Positions 6,615 through 13,678 of a stretch of 18,830 nucleotides of DNA are shown here, in pieces. The position numbers and the translations under genes are program-made. The notes beneath the pieces are model-generated. The model searched no databases. It was not told the origin of the DNA and saw nothing but the letters and a program-made list of their open reading frames with translations. The first letter of the stretch is position 1; every line of letters starts with the position of its first letter. The stretch comes from Clostridiales bacterium (GTDB lineage: Bacteria > Bacillota > Clostridia > UBA8921): assembly GCA_003535395.1 (NCBI GenBank), contig DOHE01000330.1, positions 1-18,830 on the forward strand, in the 5' to 3' direction.

Positions 6615-8129
6615 TTGAACAGAAGGAATATCGTTGTTATCCTATGTGACCAGCTCCGGGCTGATTTTCTGCCTGCATACGGTTGTCAGGCGGTCGCAAC
6701 ACCGAATATCGACAAACTTGCAGCCATGGGCACTGTTTTTGATAATGCAATTACACAATCCACCGTATGTGCACCTGCACGCGCCTGTATGATGACAGGC
6801 AGGTTTGTGTCAGACCATGGGGTCTGGACAAATGATGTTCCTTTCAGGGATGGACTGGAATATCTTCCTCAACTTATGAATGATCTTGGATATAATACAG
6901 GCGCGTTCGGTAAGCTGCATCATTATCCGGGAAAGGACAGCAAAGGCTTTGCAACTGTCCATCAGATGGAGGAGGGCCGTCTGGGAGAACAGGAAGAATA
7001 TCTGGAGTGGTTAAGAGAAAGGCATCCTGCTGTGAAAAAAATATGGAATGCCCAAAACGGTGTGTTCGATTTTCCTGAACAGGAGTATTATGAGCACTGG
7101 ATCGCATCAAAGGCCATCAAATTCATTGAAAATGCAAAAGTGAAGAACGAAAAACCTTTTCTTGCCTGGGTATCGTTTCAGGGACCACATACCCCGCTGG
7201 ACCCTCCTGCTGAAGCCAAAGGCTCCGTTGATCCTGCCCTGCTGCCAAAGCCCATTATCGCTGATAACAAGCCGCTTTCTCCGGTCGTCAGGTATAGGCA
7301 GGCCTTTGACGGGACCTTGGGTATCCCCGGGAACAAGATCATGGAAAATCGTCTGCTGTATACGGAAACCATCGCGACTATCGACCATCAGATCGGCAGA
7401 TTGCTGGATTCGCTGACGTCTCTGGGAATATTGGAGAATACGACTATCATTTTCTCTGCAGATCACGGGGACCTGCTTGGAGATTTTCACCTTAATGCCA
7501 AAGGTCCGTTTCCATATCAGGCCCAGTTGTCGATTCCTCTGATCGTTTCCAACCATCCCCACGTTCAACGCGGCATCCGTTCCTTAAGTCTGGCCGGCAA
7601 TATAGATATACCGGGAACGATCCTGGATATCGCAGGTTCGAAACGAAGCATTGGCATATCCCGTTCCCTGATCGATCTGTCTGCGGAAAAACCGATATAC
7701 ATCCGGGAGGTTATCTTCAGTGAGTTTTGTGACAGCATCAAGACCGTATTCGACGGCAAATATAAATACAGTTATTATCCTTTTGCGGGTGTTGGGGAAT
7801 TGTATGATATTCAGGAGGATCCGAAGGAAATATGCAACCTGGCAGAAAAGACGGGATATGAGACGGTTGAATTACAAATGCTCAAGCATATCATTGACTT
7901 CGGGATCATAAGCAAGGGAGTAAGAATAGAAGCACACGACTTTGTACCGGAACAGCAGACAGGGCTGGCGAAAAAATATCCGAGATACCTGGAAGAATTC
8001 CCGATTGCTTACCCCCTCAGCGGGCAAAAACATTTGGAAGCATTGGCACGTGAAAACCTGTCTAACGACTACAATGAGTTCTGCAAAGGCAAGAAACTTG
8101 TGGCACATTATGGGTGTTACTGGGAATAG
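6615..8129 (+). CDS. Sulfatase, Cys-type (second, divergent copy)
   Basis: A 504-aa S1-family sulfatase only distantly similar to the one at 1255-2802. The N-terminal metal site is VVILCDQLRADF (Asp12, Gln13). The activation signature is CAPAR with Cys52 and Arg56. KLHH (Lys100, His102, His103) follows and the second metal site is FSADHGD (Asp283, His284). Cys52 must be converted to formylglycine; the maturase is not here. No signal peptide is seen. The start is TTG at 6615-6617, 8 nt after GGAG within AAAAGGAGTGACC. The gene is transcribed away from lacI, so both promoters share the 250-bp divergent region. It likely removes a sulfate group that the other sulfatase does not, but its substrate cannot be read from the sequence. 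No terminator is evident after the stop. Confidence 0.93.
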   Translation: MNRRNIVVILCDQLRADFLPAYGCQAVATPNIDKLAAMGTVFDNAITQSTVCAPARACMMTGRFVSDHGVWTNDVPFRDGLEYLPQLMNDLGYNTGAFGKLHHYPGKDSKGFATVHQMEEGRLGEQEEYLEWLRERHPAVKKIWNAQNGVFDFPEQEYYEHWIASKAIKFIENAKVKNEKPFLAWVSFQGPHTPLDPPAEAKGSVDPALLPKPIIADNKPLSPVVRYRQAFDGTLGIPGNKIMENRLLYTETIATIDHQIGRLLDSLTSLGILENTTIIFSADHGDLLGDFHLNAKGPFPYQAQLSIPLIVSNHPHVQRGIRSLSLAGNIDIPGTILDIAGSKRSIGISRSLIDLSAEKPIYIREVIFSEFCDSIKTVFDGKYKYSYYPFAGVGELYDIQEDPKEICNLAEKTGYETVELQMLKHIIDFGIISKGVRIEAHDFVPEQQTGLAKKYPRYLEEFPIAYPLSGQKHLEALARENLSNDYNEFCKGKKLVAHYGCYWE

Positions 8130-8175
8130 CCGGAATTACGGTGCAGGTGACAACCAAAGGTCTCCGATCAAAGGC

Positions 8176-8250
8176 ACCTGCCAGTCTTGCATCAGAAGCC
8201 TTAATCACGCCGTTGCCTTCGGCCAACAGTTGCTTTATTGACTTTTGCAT
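8176..8250 (-). pseudogene. Truncated AbiEi-like antitoxin N-terminus
   Basis: The frame starting at ATG 8250-8248 encodes MQKSIKQLLAEGNGVIKASD and then ARLAG. This closely resembles the first helices of AbiEi-type (type IV toxin-antitoxin) antitoxins and related winged-helix proteins, which usually continue with an I-S/T-R-x-x-LY segment. Here the resemblance ends after about 25 residues. The frame continues without family likeness to 8062, overlapping the end of the sulfatase gene. A GAGGTGAG ribosome binding site and a plausible promoter remain upstream. No full-length antitoxin and no AbiEii toxin follow. The likeliest reading is a gene cut when the carbohydrate locus arrived or a deletion occurred. 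The assignment rests on remembered family pattern and a short segment. Confidence 0.45.
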
Positions 8251-8278
8251 TCAGTTCTCACCTCGCACCGGATTTTTC

Positions 8279-8306
8279 GTTCGTATTAATTATAATTTTT
8301 ACGAAC
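8279..8306. promoter_or_regulatory. Palindrome over the remnant's -10 box
   Basis: GTTCGTA (8279-8285), 14 A/T bases, TACGAAC (8300-8306): a perfect 7-bp inverted repeat flanking the -10 box of the antitoxin-like remnant. This is a reasonable position for an autoregulatory operator. Confidence 0.5.
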
Positions 8307-8317
8307 AATAAAGCCAA
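8289..8317 (-). promoter_or_regulatory. Promoter of the antitoxin-like remnant
   Basis: On the minus strand TTGGCT (8317-8312), a 17-nt spacer, then TATAAT (8294-8289), 39 nt before the ATG at 8250. The -10 box is perfect and the -35 box matches at four of six positions. Confidence 0.55.
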
Positions 8318-8318
8318 C

Positions 8319-8349
8319 ATTGCCGTTTACAAAAGTTTTAAACGGCAAT
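8319..8349. repeat. Perfect 11-bp inverted repeat
   Basis: ATTGCCGTTTA (8319-8329), a 9-nt loop, TAAACGGCAAT (8339-8349). It is not followed by a T-tract on either strand, so it does not look like a terminator. It sits just upstream of the -35 box of the antitoxin-like remnant. It could be a second operator or a relic end of a mobile element. Confidence 0.7.
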
Positions 8350-8500
8350 AAAAATCGTCGCAAATGCAGTAATGCCAATGGTTTCAGCCATCGCTTCTTT
8401 ATCAGTCCCATAAGTGAAAAATTCGTACAAAAAAGTGGATTTTGGAGAATTGCCATAAACTGGAAATAGCCCAGAGTCATTGGGGCTCTAGGCTTTCCGT

Positions 8501-8577
8501 TGGCGTTCCCGACACGATTCGAACGTGCGACCTGCGGTTTAGGAAACCGACGCTCTATCCTGCTGAGCTACGGGAAC
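8501..8577 (-). tRNA. tRNA-Arg (anticodon CCT), CCA encoded
   Basis: A complete cloverleaf on the minus strand. The acceptor GTTCCCG (8577-8571) pairs with CGGGAAC (8511-8505), the discriminator is G, and CCA is encoded at 8503-8501. The D-arm is TAGCTCAGCAGGATAGAGC, and the T-arm contains the GTTCGAAT core. The anticodon loop TTCCTAA gives CCU, reading AGG codons as arginine. A promoter lies directly upstream. The 3' end points toward the sulfatase locus. Confidence 0.95.
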
Positions 8578-8595
8578 ATGATGGGGTGCATCGAT

Positions 8596-8624
8596 ATTAT
8601 AACCGCCAGGAGAATGAAAATCAA
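8596..8624 (-). promoter_or_regulatory. Promoter of tRNA-Arg
   Basis: On the minus strand TTGATT (8624-8619), a 17-nt spacer, then TATAAT (8601-8596), with the -10 box ending 18 nt before the first base of the tRNA. Confidence 0.7.
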
Positions 8625-8638
8625 TGATCAAACTTGAA

Positions 8639-8716
8639 TCTGAAAACCTCTGAAAACCTCTGAAAACCTCGGAAAGTCATCTGAAAACACGGGAAACCTC
8701 GGAAAACACGGGAAAC
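8639..8716. repeat. Phased A-tract array (degenerate 10-bp repeat)
   Basis: Three exact copies of tctgaaaacc (8639-8668) are followed by degenerate units such as tcggaaaacacgggaaac. A-tracts fall at 8643-8646, 8653-8656, 8663-8666, 8673-8675, 8684-8687, 8694-8696, 8703-8706 and 8713-8715. The spacings are 9-11 bp, close to one helical turn. Such phasing is known to bend DNA. The array lies between the divergent tRNA-Arg and pepF promoters and ends 4 nt before the pepF -35 box. Confidence 0.85.
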
Positions 8717-8719
8717 ATC

Positions 8720-8748
8720 TTGTTGCCGCTACCGGAAAAAGATATAAT
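8720..8748 (+). promoter_or_regulatory. Promoter of the pepF operon
   Basis: TTGTTG (8720-8725), a 17-nt spacer, then a perfect TATAAT (8743-8748), 29 nt before the GTG start of pepF. The phased A-tract array abuts its upstream side. Confidence 0.8.
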
Positions 8749-8777
8749 GGTAAAACAAGGAATTTTACGGAAAGGCT

Positions 8778-10580
8778 GTGTTGACTTTGGAACAACTGCC
8801 GACACGAAGCGAGATCGGTCCGGAACTTAAATGGAAGCTGGAAGACATCTACCCGGATGCAGCGGACTGGGAGAAGGACTTTGCAAAAGTGAAAAAATTG
8901 TCTGCCAAGCTTCTGAAGTACAAAGGCAGGCTTGCGTCTTCTTCAACAATCCTTCTGGAAGCACTCAACTTGTTCTGCGAGCTTTTTTCTACGGTGGAGA
9001 CAGTGTATGCCTACGCCCGGATGCGGCGGGATGAGGATAATGCAGACTCTTCGCGCCAAGCCGCCTCTGAACGCGCCAGCGGCCTCATCTCCCGGGTAAG
9101 TTCCGAGTGCTCCTTTTTGGATCCGGAGATCCTGGATATTCCCAGATCCACTCTGCTGAACATGCTGAAGGAAGAACCGGGATTGAGGGTATATAAGCAT
9201 TATCTGGAAGATTTGATCCGCCAAAAGAAGCACATCCTGGACAAGCAGCTGGAAGAGGTGCTTGCACTGGCTGGGGAAGTTGTCTCCGGCCCTCGGAACG
9301 TGTACAGTATTTTTAATAATGCGGATATCAAATTTTCGTCAGTCATAGATGAAAACGGCAAGGAAGTGGAACTTACCAAGGGCCGATACAGTCTAATGAT
9401 GGAAAACCGGGACCGCCGGGTGCGTCAGGATGCCTTCCGTTCCCTGTACAGCTCTTACAAGGCACTTCGCAACACGCTGGCCGCCAACTACAATGCCAGT
9501 ATCAAGGCGGACTGGTTTGGTGCCAGAGTCCGCAAGTACCGCTGTTGCCTGGAGGCCGCGCTGGACCGGAACAAAATCTCCCCCCGGGTCTACAATACCC
9601 TGATCGAAACCACGAACCGGAACCTGCACCTGTTGCAACGTTATCTGGCGGTGCGCAAGCATATGCTCAAGGTGGACGAACTTCATCCCTATGATCTGTA
9701 TGTGCCGATCGTGGATCTGCCCGAACGCAAAATCCCCTATACGGAGGCGAAAAAAATCGTTTTGGCCGGACTGAAGCCGCTGGGTGAAAAGTACCTGGCC
9801 GATATGGACCGGGGAATGGAATCCGGGTGGATCGATGTCATGGAATCCCAGGGAAAAACCGGGGGTGCCTATTCCTGGGGCGCTTACCGAACTCACCCGT
9901 TCGTGCTGCTGAACCACCAGGATAATATCAACAGCGTATTTACCCTGGCCCATGAGATGGGGCACTCCATGCACACATACTATACCAGCAAGACTCAGCA
10001 CTTCATCAACAGCGAATATCCGATTTTTTTGGCAGAAGTAGCCTCCACTGTTAATGAAACCCTGCTGATGCAGTATATGATTGGAAATACGGAGGACAGG
10101 AAAGAAAAAGCCTGGCTGCTGAATCATTATCTGGAGGAATTTCGCGGTACGATGTTCCGGCAGGTGATGTTTGCTGAATTTGAAAAAATAACCCATGTGG
10201 AAATCGAGAAAGGGGGGGCGCTGACAGCCGACTTCCTTTGCGCTTCCTACATGGAACTCAATAAAAAATATTTTGGTTCCGGACTGGTGCTGGATTCGGA
10301 GCTGGAAATGGAATGGGCCCGGATCCCTCACTTTTACCGGGATTTTTATGTTTACCAGTACGCAACCGGGTTTGCGTCCGCCGCCTCCATCAGCCACCAG
10401 ATCCTGAATGAAGCCGCTCCTGCGGTGGAAAGATATCTGGAATTCCTGTCTTCTGGAAGAAAGGATTATCCTCTCGTCCTGCTGAAAAAAGCCGGAGTGG
10501 ATCTTTCCTCTCCGGAGCCGGTACAGGATGCATTTTATCAGTTTGAAAATATTTTGAATCAAATGGAGGCGTTGCTGTGA
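8778..10580 (+). CDS. pepF: Oligoendopeptidase F (M3 family zinc peptidase)
   Basis: A 600-aa cytoplasmic metallopeptidase of the usual PepF length, which cleaves short peptides in intracellular peptide turnover. The zinc site is HEMGH (His392, Glu393 catalytic, His396), with the third ligand Glu420 in LAEVASTVNE. The N-terminal segment (ELKWKLEDIYPDAADWEKDF) and the C-terminal PHFYRDFYVYQYATGFASA segment are typical of PepF. The annotated start is GTG at 8778, only 2 nt after GGAAAGG. The next in-frame TTG at 8781 has a more usual 5-nt spacing and may be the true start, a difference of one residue. The gene overlaps the M29 aminopeptidase gene by 4 nt (GTGA) and has its own promoter upstream. 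Product identity is secure. Confidence 0.96.
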   Translation: MLTLEQLPTRSEIGPELKWKLEDIYPDAADWEKDFAKVKKLSAKLLKYKGRLASSSTILLEALNLFCELFSTVETVYAYARMRRDEDNADSSRQAASERASGLISRVSSECSFLDPEILDIPRSTLLNMLKEEPGLRVYKHYLEDLIRQKKHILDKQLEEVLALAGEVVSGPRNVYSIFNNADIKFSSVIDENGKEVELTKGRYSLMMENRDRRVRQDAFRSLYSSYKALRNTLAANYNASIKADWFGARVRKYRCCLEAALDRNKISPRVYNTLIETTNRNLHLLQRYLAVRKHMLKVDELHPYDLYVPIVDLPERKIPYTEAKKIVLAGLKPLGEKYLADMDRGMESGWIDVMESQGKTGGAYSWGAYRTHPFVLLNHQDNINSVFTLAHEMGHSMHTYYTSKTQHFINSEYPIFLAEVASTVNETLLMQYMIGNTEDRKEKAWLLNHYLEEFRGTMFRQVMFAEFEKITHVEIEKGGALTADFLCASYMELNKKYFGSGLVLDSELEMEWARIPHFYRDFYVYQYATGFASAASISHQILNEAAPAVERYLEFLSSGRKDYPLVLLKKAGVDLSSPEPVQDAFYQFENILNQMEALL

Positions 10581-11737
10581 AAGATCCCAGAATAAAGGAG
10601 CTTGCCGATATCATCGTAAGTTATTCCTGCCGGGTGCAGCCCGGGGATAATGTTCTCATCGAATCCATCGGCAGTGACCATACGCTGGCCGGTGCGCTGA
10701 TAGCCCGGGTTTACCAGGCCGGTGGAAACCCATACCTGGAGCTGGGCAGTCCGCCTCTGCAGCGGGGTCTGATTGCCGGGGCTTCCCGGGAACTGTTTGC
10801 CTCCATGGCGGACATGCATATGGAGCGAATGCGTCAGATGCAGGCTTACATCGGGATCCGCGGCTCAGAAAACATCTTTGAGCTCAGCCTCGTCCCGGAT
10901 GAAAAGATGAATCTTTACCAGGAAGTATACTCCAAACCGGTGCATTTGGATCTGAGGGTAAAAAACACGAAGTGGTGCATTCTGCGTTATCCGAACCCTT
11001 CCATGGCCCAGCTTGCCCGGATGAGCACCGAAGAGTTCGAAGATTTTTATTTCGACGTTTGCACTCTGGATTATCAAAGGATGTCCCGCGCCATGGATGT
11101 GCTTTCGGAATACATGCGAAAGGCAGATAGGGTGAGGATCACCGGGGCTGGGACGGATCTTGCATTTTCCATACAGGGTCTTCCGCCCATCAAATGCGCC
11201 GGGGAATTCAACATCCCCGACGGTGAGATCTTCACTGCTCCCGTGCGGGATTCCGTCAACGGCGTGATCCAGTACAACACGCCTTCATCATACCATGGCG
11301 TGACCTTTGAAAATGTACGGCTCACATTCAAAAACGGCCGGATCGATGAAATTTCCGCATCCAATGACGTTTCCCGCCTCATCAAGATTTTCGACACCGA
11401 TGAAGGCGCCCGTTATATCGGGGAATTTTCCTTCGGCGTCAACCCCTATATCACCAAACCCATGAATGACACTCTGTTTGACGAAAAAATCCAGGGCAGC
11501 TTCCATTTCACGCCCGGAGCCGCCTATACAGAATGTGATAACGGCAACAAATCGGCGGTGCACTGGGACATGGTCATGATCCAGCGGCCGGAGTACGGGG
11601 GCGGAGAAATTTGGTTCGATGATATTTTGATCCGTAGAGACGGCCTTTTCGTTCCCGCTGACCTCCAGTGCCTCAACCCGGATCAGCTAAAGAAATCGGC
11701 CGGTATGCCTTTTGGGGAGGCATCCGGCCAAGTGTAA
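10577..11737 (+). CDS. Aminopeptidase, M29 family (AmpS/PepS type)
   Basis: A 386-aa protein of M29 length. These are cytoplasmic metal-dependent aminopeptidases that remove N-terminal residues from peptides. Visible hallmarks are VQPGDNVLIE near the N-terminus, FNIPDGEIFTAP with Glu217, YIGEFSFGVNP with Glu283, and SAVHWDMVMI with His329 and Asp331. The 66-residue spacing of the two Glu residues and the HxD pair match the family's metal ligands. The start is GTG at 10577-10579, overlapping the pepF stop, with GGAGG 7 nt upstream inside pepF. Coupled translation with pepF suggests a peptide-degradation pair: PepF cuts oligopeptides and this enzyme trims them. Substrate preference is unknown. 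Confidence 0.93.
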   Translation: MKDPRIKELADIIVSYSCRVQPGDNVLIESIGSDHTLAGALIARVYQAGGNPYLELGSPPLQRGLIAGASRELFASMADMHMERMRQMQAYIGIRGSENIFELSLVPDEKMNLYQEVYSKPVHLDLRVKNTKWCILRYPNPSMAQLARMSTEEFEDFYFDVCTLDYQRMSRAMDVLSEYMRKADRVRITGAGTDLAFSIQGLPPIKCAGEFNIPDGEIFTAPVRDSVNGVIQYNTPSSYHGVTFENVRLTFKNGRIDEISASNDVSRLIKIFDTDEGARYIGEFSFGVNPYITKPMNDTLFDEKIQGSFHFTPGAAYTECDNGNKSAVHWDMVMIQRPEYGGGEIWFDDILIRRDGLFVPADLQCLNPDQLKKSAGMPFGEASGQV

Positions 11738-11819
11738 AGGGGGGTTAAAAGGGGGGTCAAAATGTGTTATGAGGTCATTCATATTTTGAACCATTCTGCC
11801 GCCCTTTATACATACATTC

Positions 11820-12008
11820 TGGAATTTTACTCCCGGCCGGACTGTTACCTCCGGCCGGACTGTGGACTGTTACCTCCCGGCCGGACTGTTACCTCCGGCC
11901 GGACTGTTACCTCCGGCCGGACTGTTACCTCCAGCCGGACTGTTACCTCCGGCCGGAATTTTATTCCCGGCCGGACTGTGGACTGTTACCTCCAGCCGGA
12001 CTGTTACT
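11820..12008. repeat. 18-bp GC-rich minisatellite in a convergent intergenic region
   Basis: The unit ggccggactgttacctcc recurs, with about nine rGCCGGamT cores between 11835 and 12003. Some units are interrupted by a 9-bp partial duplication (gtggactgt), and a higher-order segment ggaattttaYtcccggccgg occurs twice (11821, 11955). Neighbouring CCGGCC/GGCCGG cores can pair as hairpins on either strand. The array lies between the convergent aminopeptidase and FHA-protein genes, and its right end codes for the last residues of the FHA protein. It has no CRISPR spacer structure. No other gene is seen between 11738 and 11960. Confidence 0.9.
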
Positions 12009-13433
12009 GGCCGCTTTGCCGCTTTCCCGGAAAATATACCGGACGCTTCCAAAACAGATCCGGTCATCCGGACGAAGCATGTATTCCCTGCCGGAATCCA
12101 GCAAAACATCATTGACCGTGGTGCCGTTTCTCGAATTTAAATCAACCAGATAATATTTTCCTTCCCGTCGGCGGATCTCTCCATGTGTCCGTCCAACCGT
12201 CCTGAAAGTGAGTTTCAAGCCTGCACCGTTGATTTCACGGCCTATAGAAAAGGTATCCCCCAGGATCAGGCAGCGGGCGGACGCATTTCCACGGTCCGTC
12301 GTTTCCTCCTCCAGCCAGGCCCGGTGCCGGGGGCCTTCATACAGCAGAACCGTCTCATCCCCATTATCTGCTGGCAATCCCTGTGGCTTTGTCTCCGGCG
12401 ATGCCAGATCATGTGCCGGTTCATACTTTTCGATCCGGGGCGCTGGCATAGAAGCACAGATCGTTTCTGCAGGATCATGTGCCGGTTTAAGAGGATTTTC
12501 TTCCGTTTCATCTATCAGTGACAATATGACGGAAAGAATCAGGGTCCCCACTGCAGCTGCCGCCAAACAGACTCCGGCCCTGCCGAAACCTTTCGGCAGG
12601 GATCGCCAGAGCCAGATCACCAGTCCGGCAAGCAGGAATTCACCAAAGGCCAGGATCGCATAGTGCATCGCCCGCCAGTGTCCGGATCCAATCAAGTCCA
12701 GAAATCCCGGGTTTTTTTGCTCCGGCAGGGTCTGCTCCTGAAACGGGTCCGGCTGTTTGCTCCAGTCATCGTCCGTTCGGGAACCTGCACCCGGATCCGT
12801 TTTCCGGTCCGGGAGATGTACAGCGCCCACCGCCGAAACATCACGGCCTTCCAGTAAAGCCAACAGGTCTGCTGCCCGGGGAGATCCCGCATTCAACCGG
12901 TTAATGAATTCCCGGAACATGCTGCCTTGTGTTTCATGCGCTTCGCCTGGATCCAGTCGGATCAGCAGTTTTTGGAAAAAATCCCGGACACCGGGCCATG
13001 GATCTGTCTGGATCTCAAAAGGGGCATACAGGAAACGGATCCCCGGCATTCCTTCCTCCATACGGTCGAAATCCAGAAAAATCAGGTCTTCCGTAAGGAT
13101 CAGGCCGCTTTCACCCAGCAACAGGGATTTGCAGCACAAAAAGGCTTTTATCACATTCCTGGCCAGGTACTCTCCCCATGCCGCTTCTGCCTTGCCTTTT
13201 TCCAGACTGGATTTAAGGCTCTCAAGGCCGGTGATGCAGTAATAGATCTCAATGTTCCCGTCCATGGAGCCTGCATCAAAAGGGATAAGGCAGGGCTGGG
13301 GATTTCGTTTCACCATCCGCGTCTGATATCCAAGGTAGCCGGCTCCTCCCGCTCTGTCCGGTTTTCGGGTCAATATTAAATAGTTTTCTCCGTTCACATT
13401 TTTACAGGTGGTTATAAAATCATCCAGCATCAC
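11961..13433 (-). CDS. DUF6382-like / two-TM / FHA-domain protein of the Tad cluster
   Basis: A 490-aa protein in three parts. Residues 1-195 resemble the N-terminal domain (DUF6382) found beside clostridial Tad genes. A polar linker follows (about 196-250). There are two membrane segments (about 257-278 and 286-307), a second linker, and an FHA domain (about 388-470) with IGRE, His417 in RTHGEI and LNSRNGTTVN. FHA domains bind phosphothreonine; the usual Ser before R-x-H is Gly here (VGRTH). It probably ties pilus function to Ser/Thr kinase signalling at the membrane (inference). The start ATG overlaps the pilin stop as ATGA. The last 17 residues (AASNSPAGGNSPQSGRE) are coded by the minisatellite, so the tail may vary between strains. 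Confidence 0.85.
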   Translation of the reverse strand: MMLDDFITTCKNVNGENYLILTRKPDRAGGAGYLGYQTRMVKRNPQPCLIPFDAGSMDGNIEIYYCITGLESLKSSLEKGKAEAAWGEYLARNVIKAFLCCKSLLLGESGLILTEDLIFLDFDRMEEGMPGIRFLYAPFEIQTDPWPGVRDFFQKLLIRLDPGEAHETQGSMFREFINRLNAGSPRAADLLALLEGRDVSAVGAVHLPDRKTDPGAGSRTDDDWSKQPDPFQEQTLPEQKNPGFLDLIGSGHWRAMHYAILAFGEFLLAGLVIWLWRSLPKGFGRAGVCLAAAAVGTLILSVILSLIDETEENPLKPAHDPAETICASMPAPRIEKYEPAHDLASPETKPQGLPADNGDETVLLYEGPRHRAWLEEETTDRGNASARCLILGDTFSIGREINGAGLKLTFRTVGRTHGEIRRREGKYYLVDLNSRNGTTVNDVLLDSGREYMLRPDDRICFGSVRYIFRESGKAASNSPAGGNSPQSGRE

Positions 13434-13654
13434 GTTCCCTCATTCGTACCGGGTATTCCAAAATCAAGTCCTTCTTCCGCTCCGGAAAATATACGGTCAA
13501 ATATCAATTCCACCAGTTCCACGATCCGGTCTTTGAATATAAGCGCCAGACCAATCAAAATCGCCGCTATGATAACGATTTCCAGTGTACTGACGCCTTT
13601 TTTGCTGCGCAGGATCACGGAAAATTTGTGTGAAAACCCCAATAAAGCCAGCAT
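13430..13654 (-). CDS. Flp1-like type IVb pilin
   Basis: A 74-aa prepilin. A short basic leader ends in RSKKG (Gly20). The mature protein begins VSTLE with the conserved Glu at +5 (Glu25). A hydrophobic helix IVIIAAILIGLALIF then precedes an acidic tail. This is the class processed by a Tad-type prepilin peptidase at Gly20/Val21, giving the main shaft subunit. The peptidase is not encoded here. The ATG start has AGGAGGAGG about 7 nt upstream, the strongest ribosome binding site of the cluster, consistent with high production of a structural subunit. It follows tadC by 24 nt and overlaps the FHA gene by 4 nt. It is the only pilin-like gene in the cluster. Confidence 0.88.
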   Translation of the reverse strand: MLALLGFSHKFSVILRSKKGVSTLEIVIIAAILIGLALIFKDRIVELVELIFDRIFSGAEEGLDFGIPGTNEGT

Positions 13655-13678
13655 ACGGCCTCCTCCTTTCCTGAAATT

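Larger units (their letters stand above)
8130..8500. other. Gene-poor junction between sulfatase locus and tRNA-Arg
   Basis: No intact gene is seen over these 371 bases. The left part holds a truncated antitoxin-like remnant with promoter and palindromes (8176-8349). From about 8350 to 8500 the DNA is A+T-rich. A minus-strand frame of 64 codons (8286-8480) has no recognisable domain, and no rho-independent terminator is clear. The only other structure is a weak inverted repeat, agccc with gggct, near 8468-8487. Confidence 0.6.

Noticed and set aside
8319..8349. Rho-independent terminator for the sulfatase or tRNA-Arg
   Set aside because: The stem is perfect but neither strand has a T-tract after it, and it lies upstream of a plausible promoter.
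8442..8627. Plus-strand frame of 61 codons containing VPDTIRTCDLRFRKPTLYPAEL
   Set aside because: It is the antisense translation of tRNA-Arg, a well-known false protein; the tRNA cloverleaf explains the sequence fully.
9393..10562. 389-codon minus-strand frame opposite pepF
   Set aside because: It is a shadow of the well-supported M3 peptidase gene and has no recognisable domain.
11820..12008. Possible CRISPR array
   Set aside because: The unit is 18 bp and nearly contiguous, with no unique spacers of constant length and no cas genes.
11762..12140. Open frames through the minisatellite (SGRTVTSGRTVTS, LLPPAGLLPPAG, NSPAGG) as a repeat-protein gene
   Set aside because: A GC-rich repeat with a unit divisible by three stays open in several frames on both strands; there is no good ribosome binding site and no domain, and only the end of the FHA frame is supported.
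12757..13379. Plus-strand frames of 150-161 codons opposite the FHA gene
   Set aside because: Low-complexity antisense shadows of a gene with clear FHA and membrane features.
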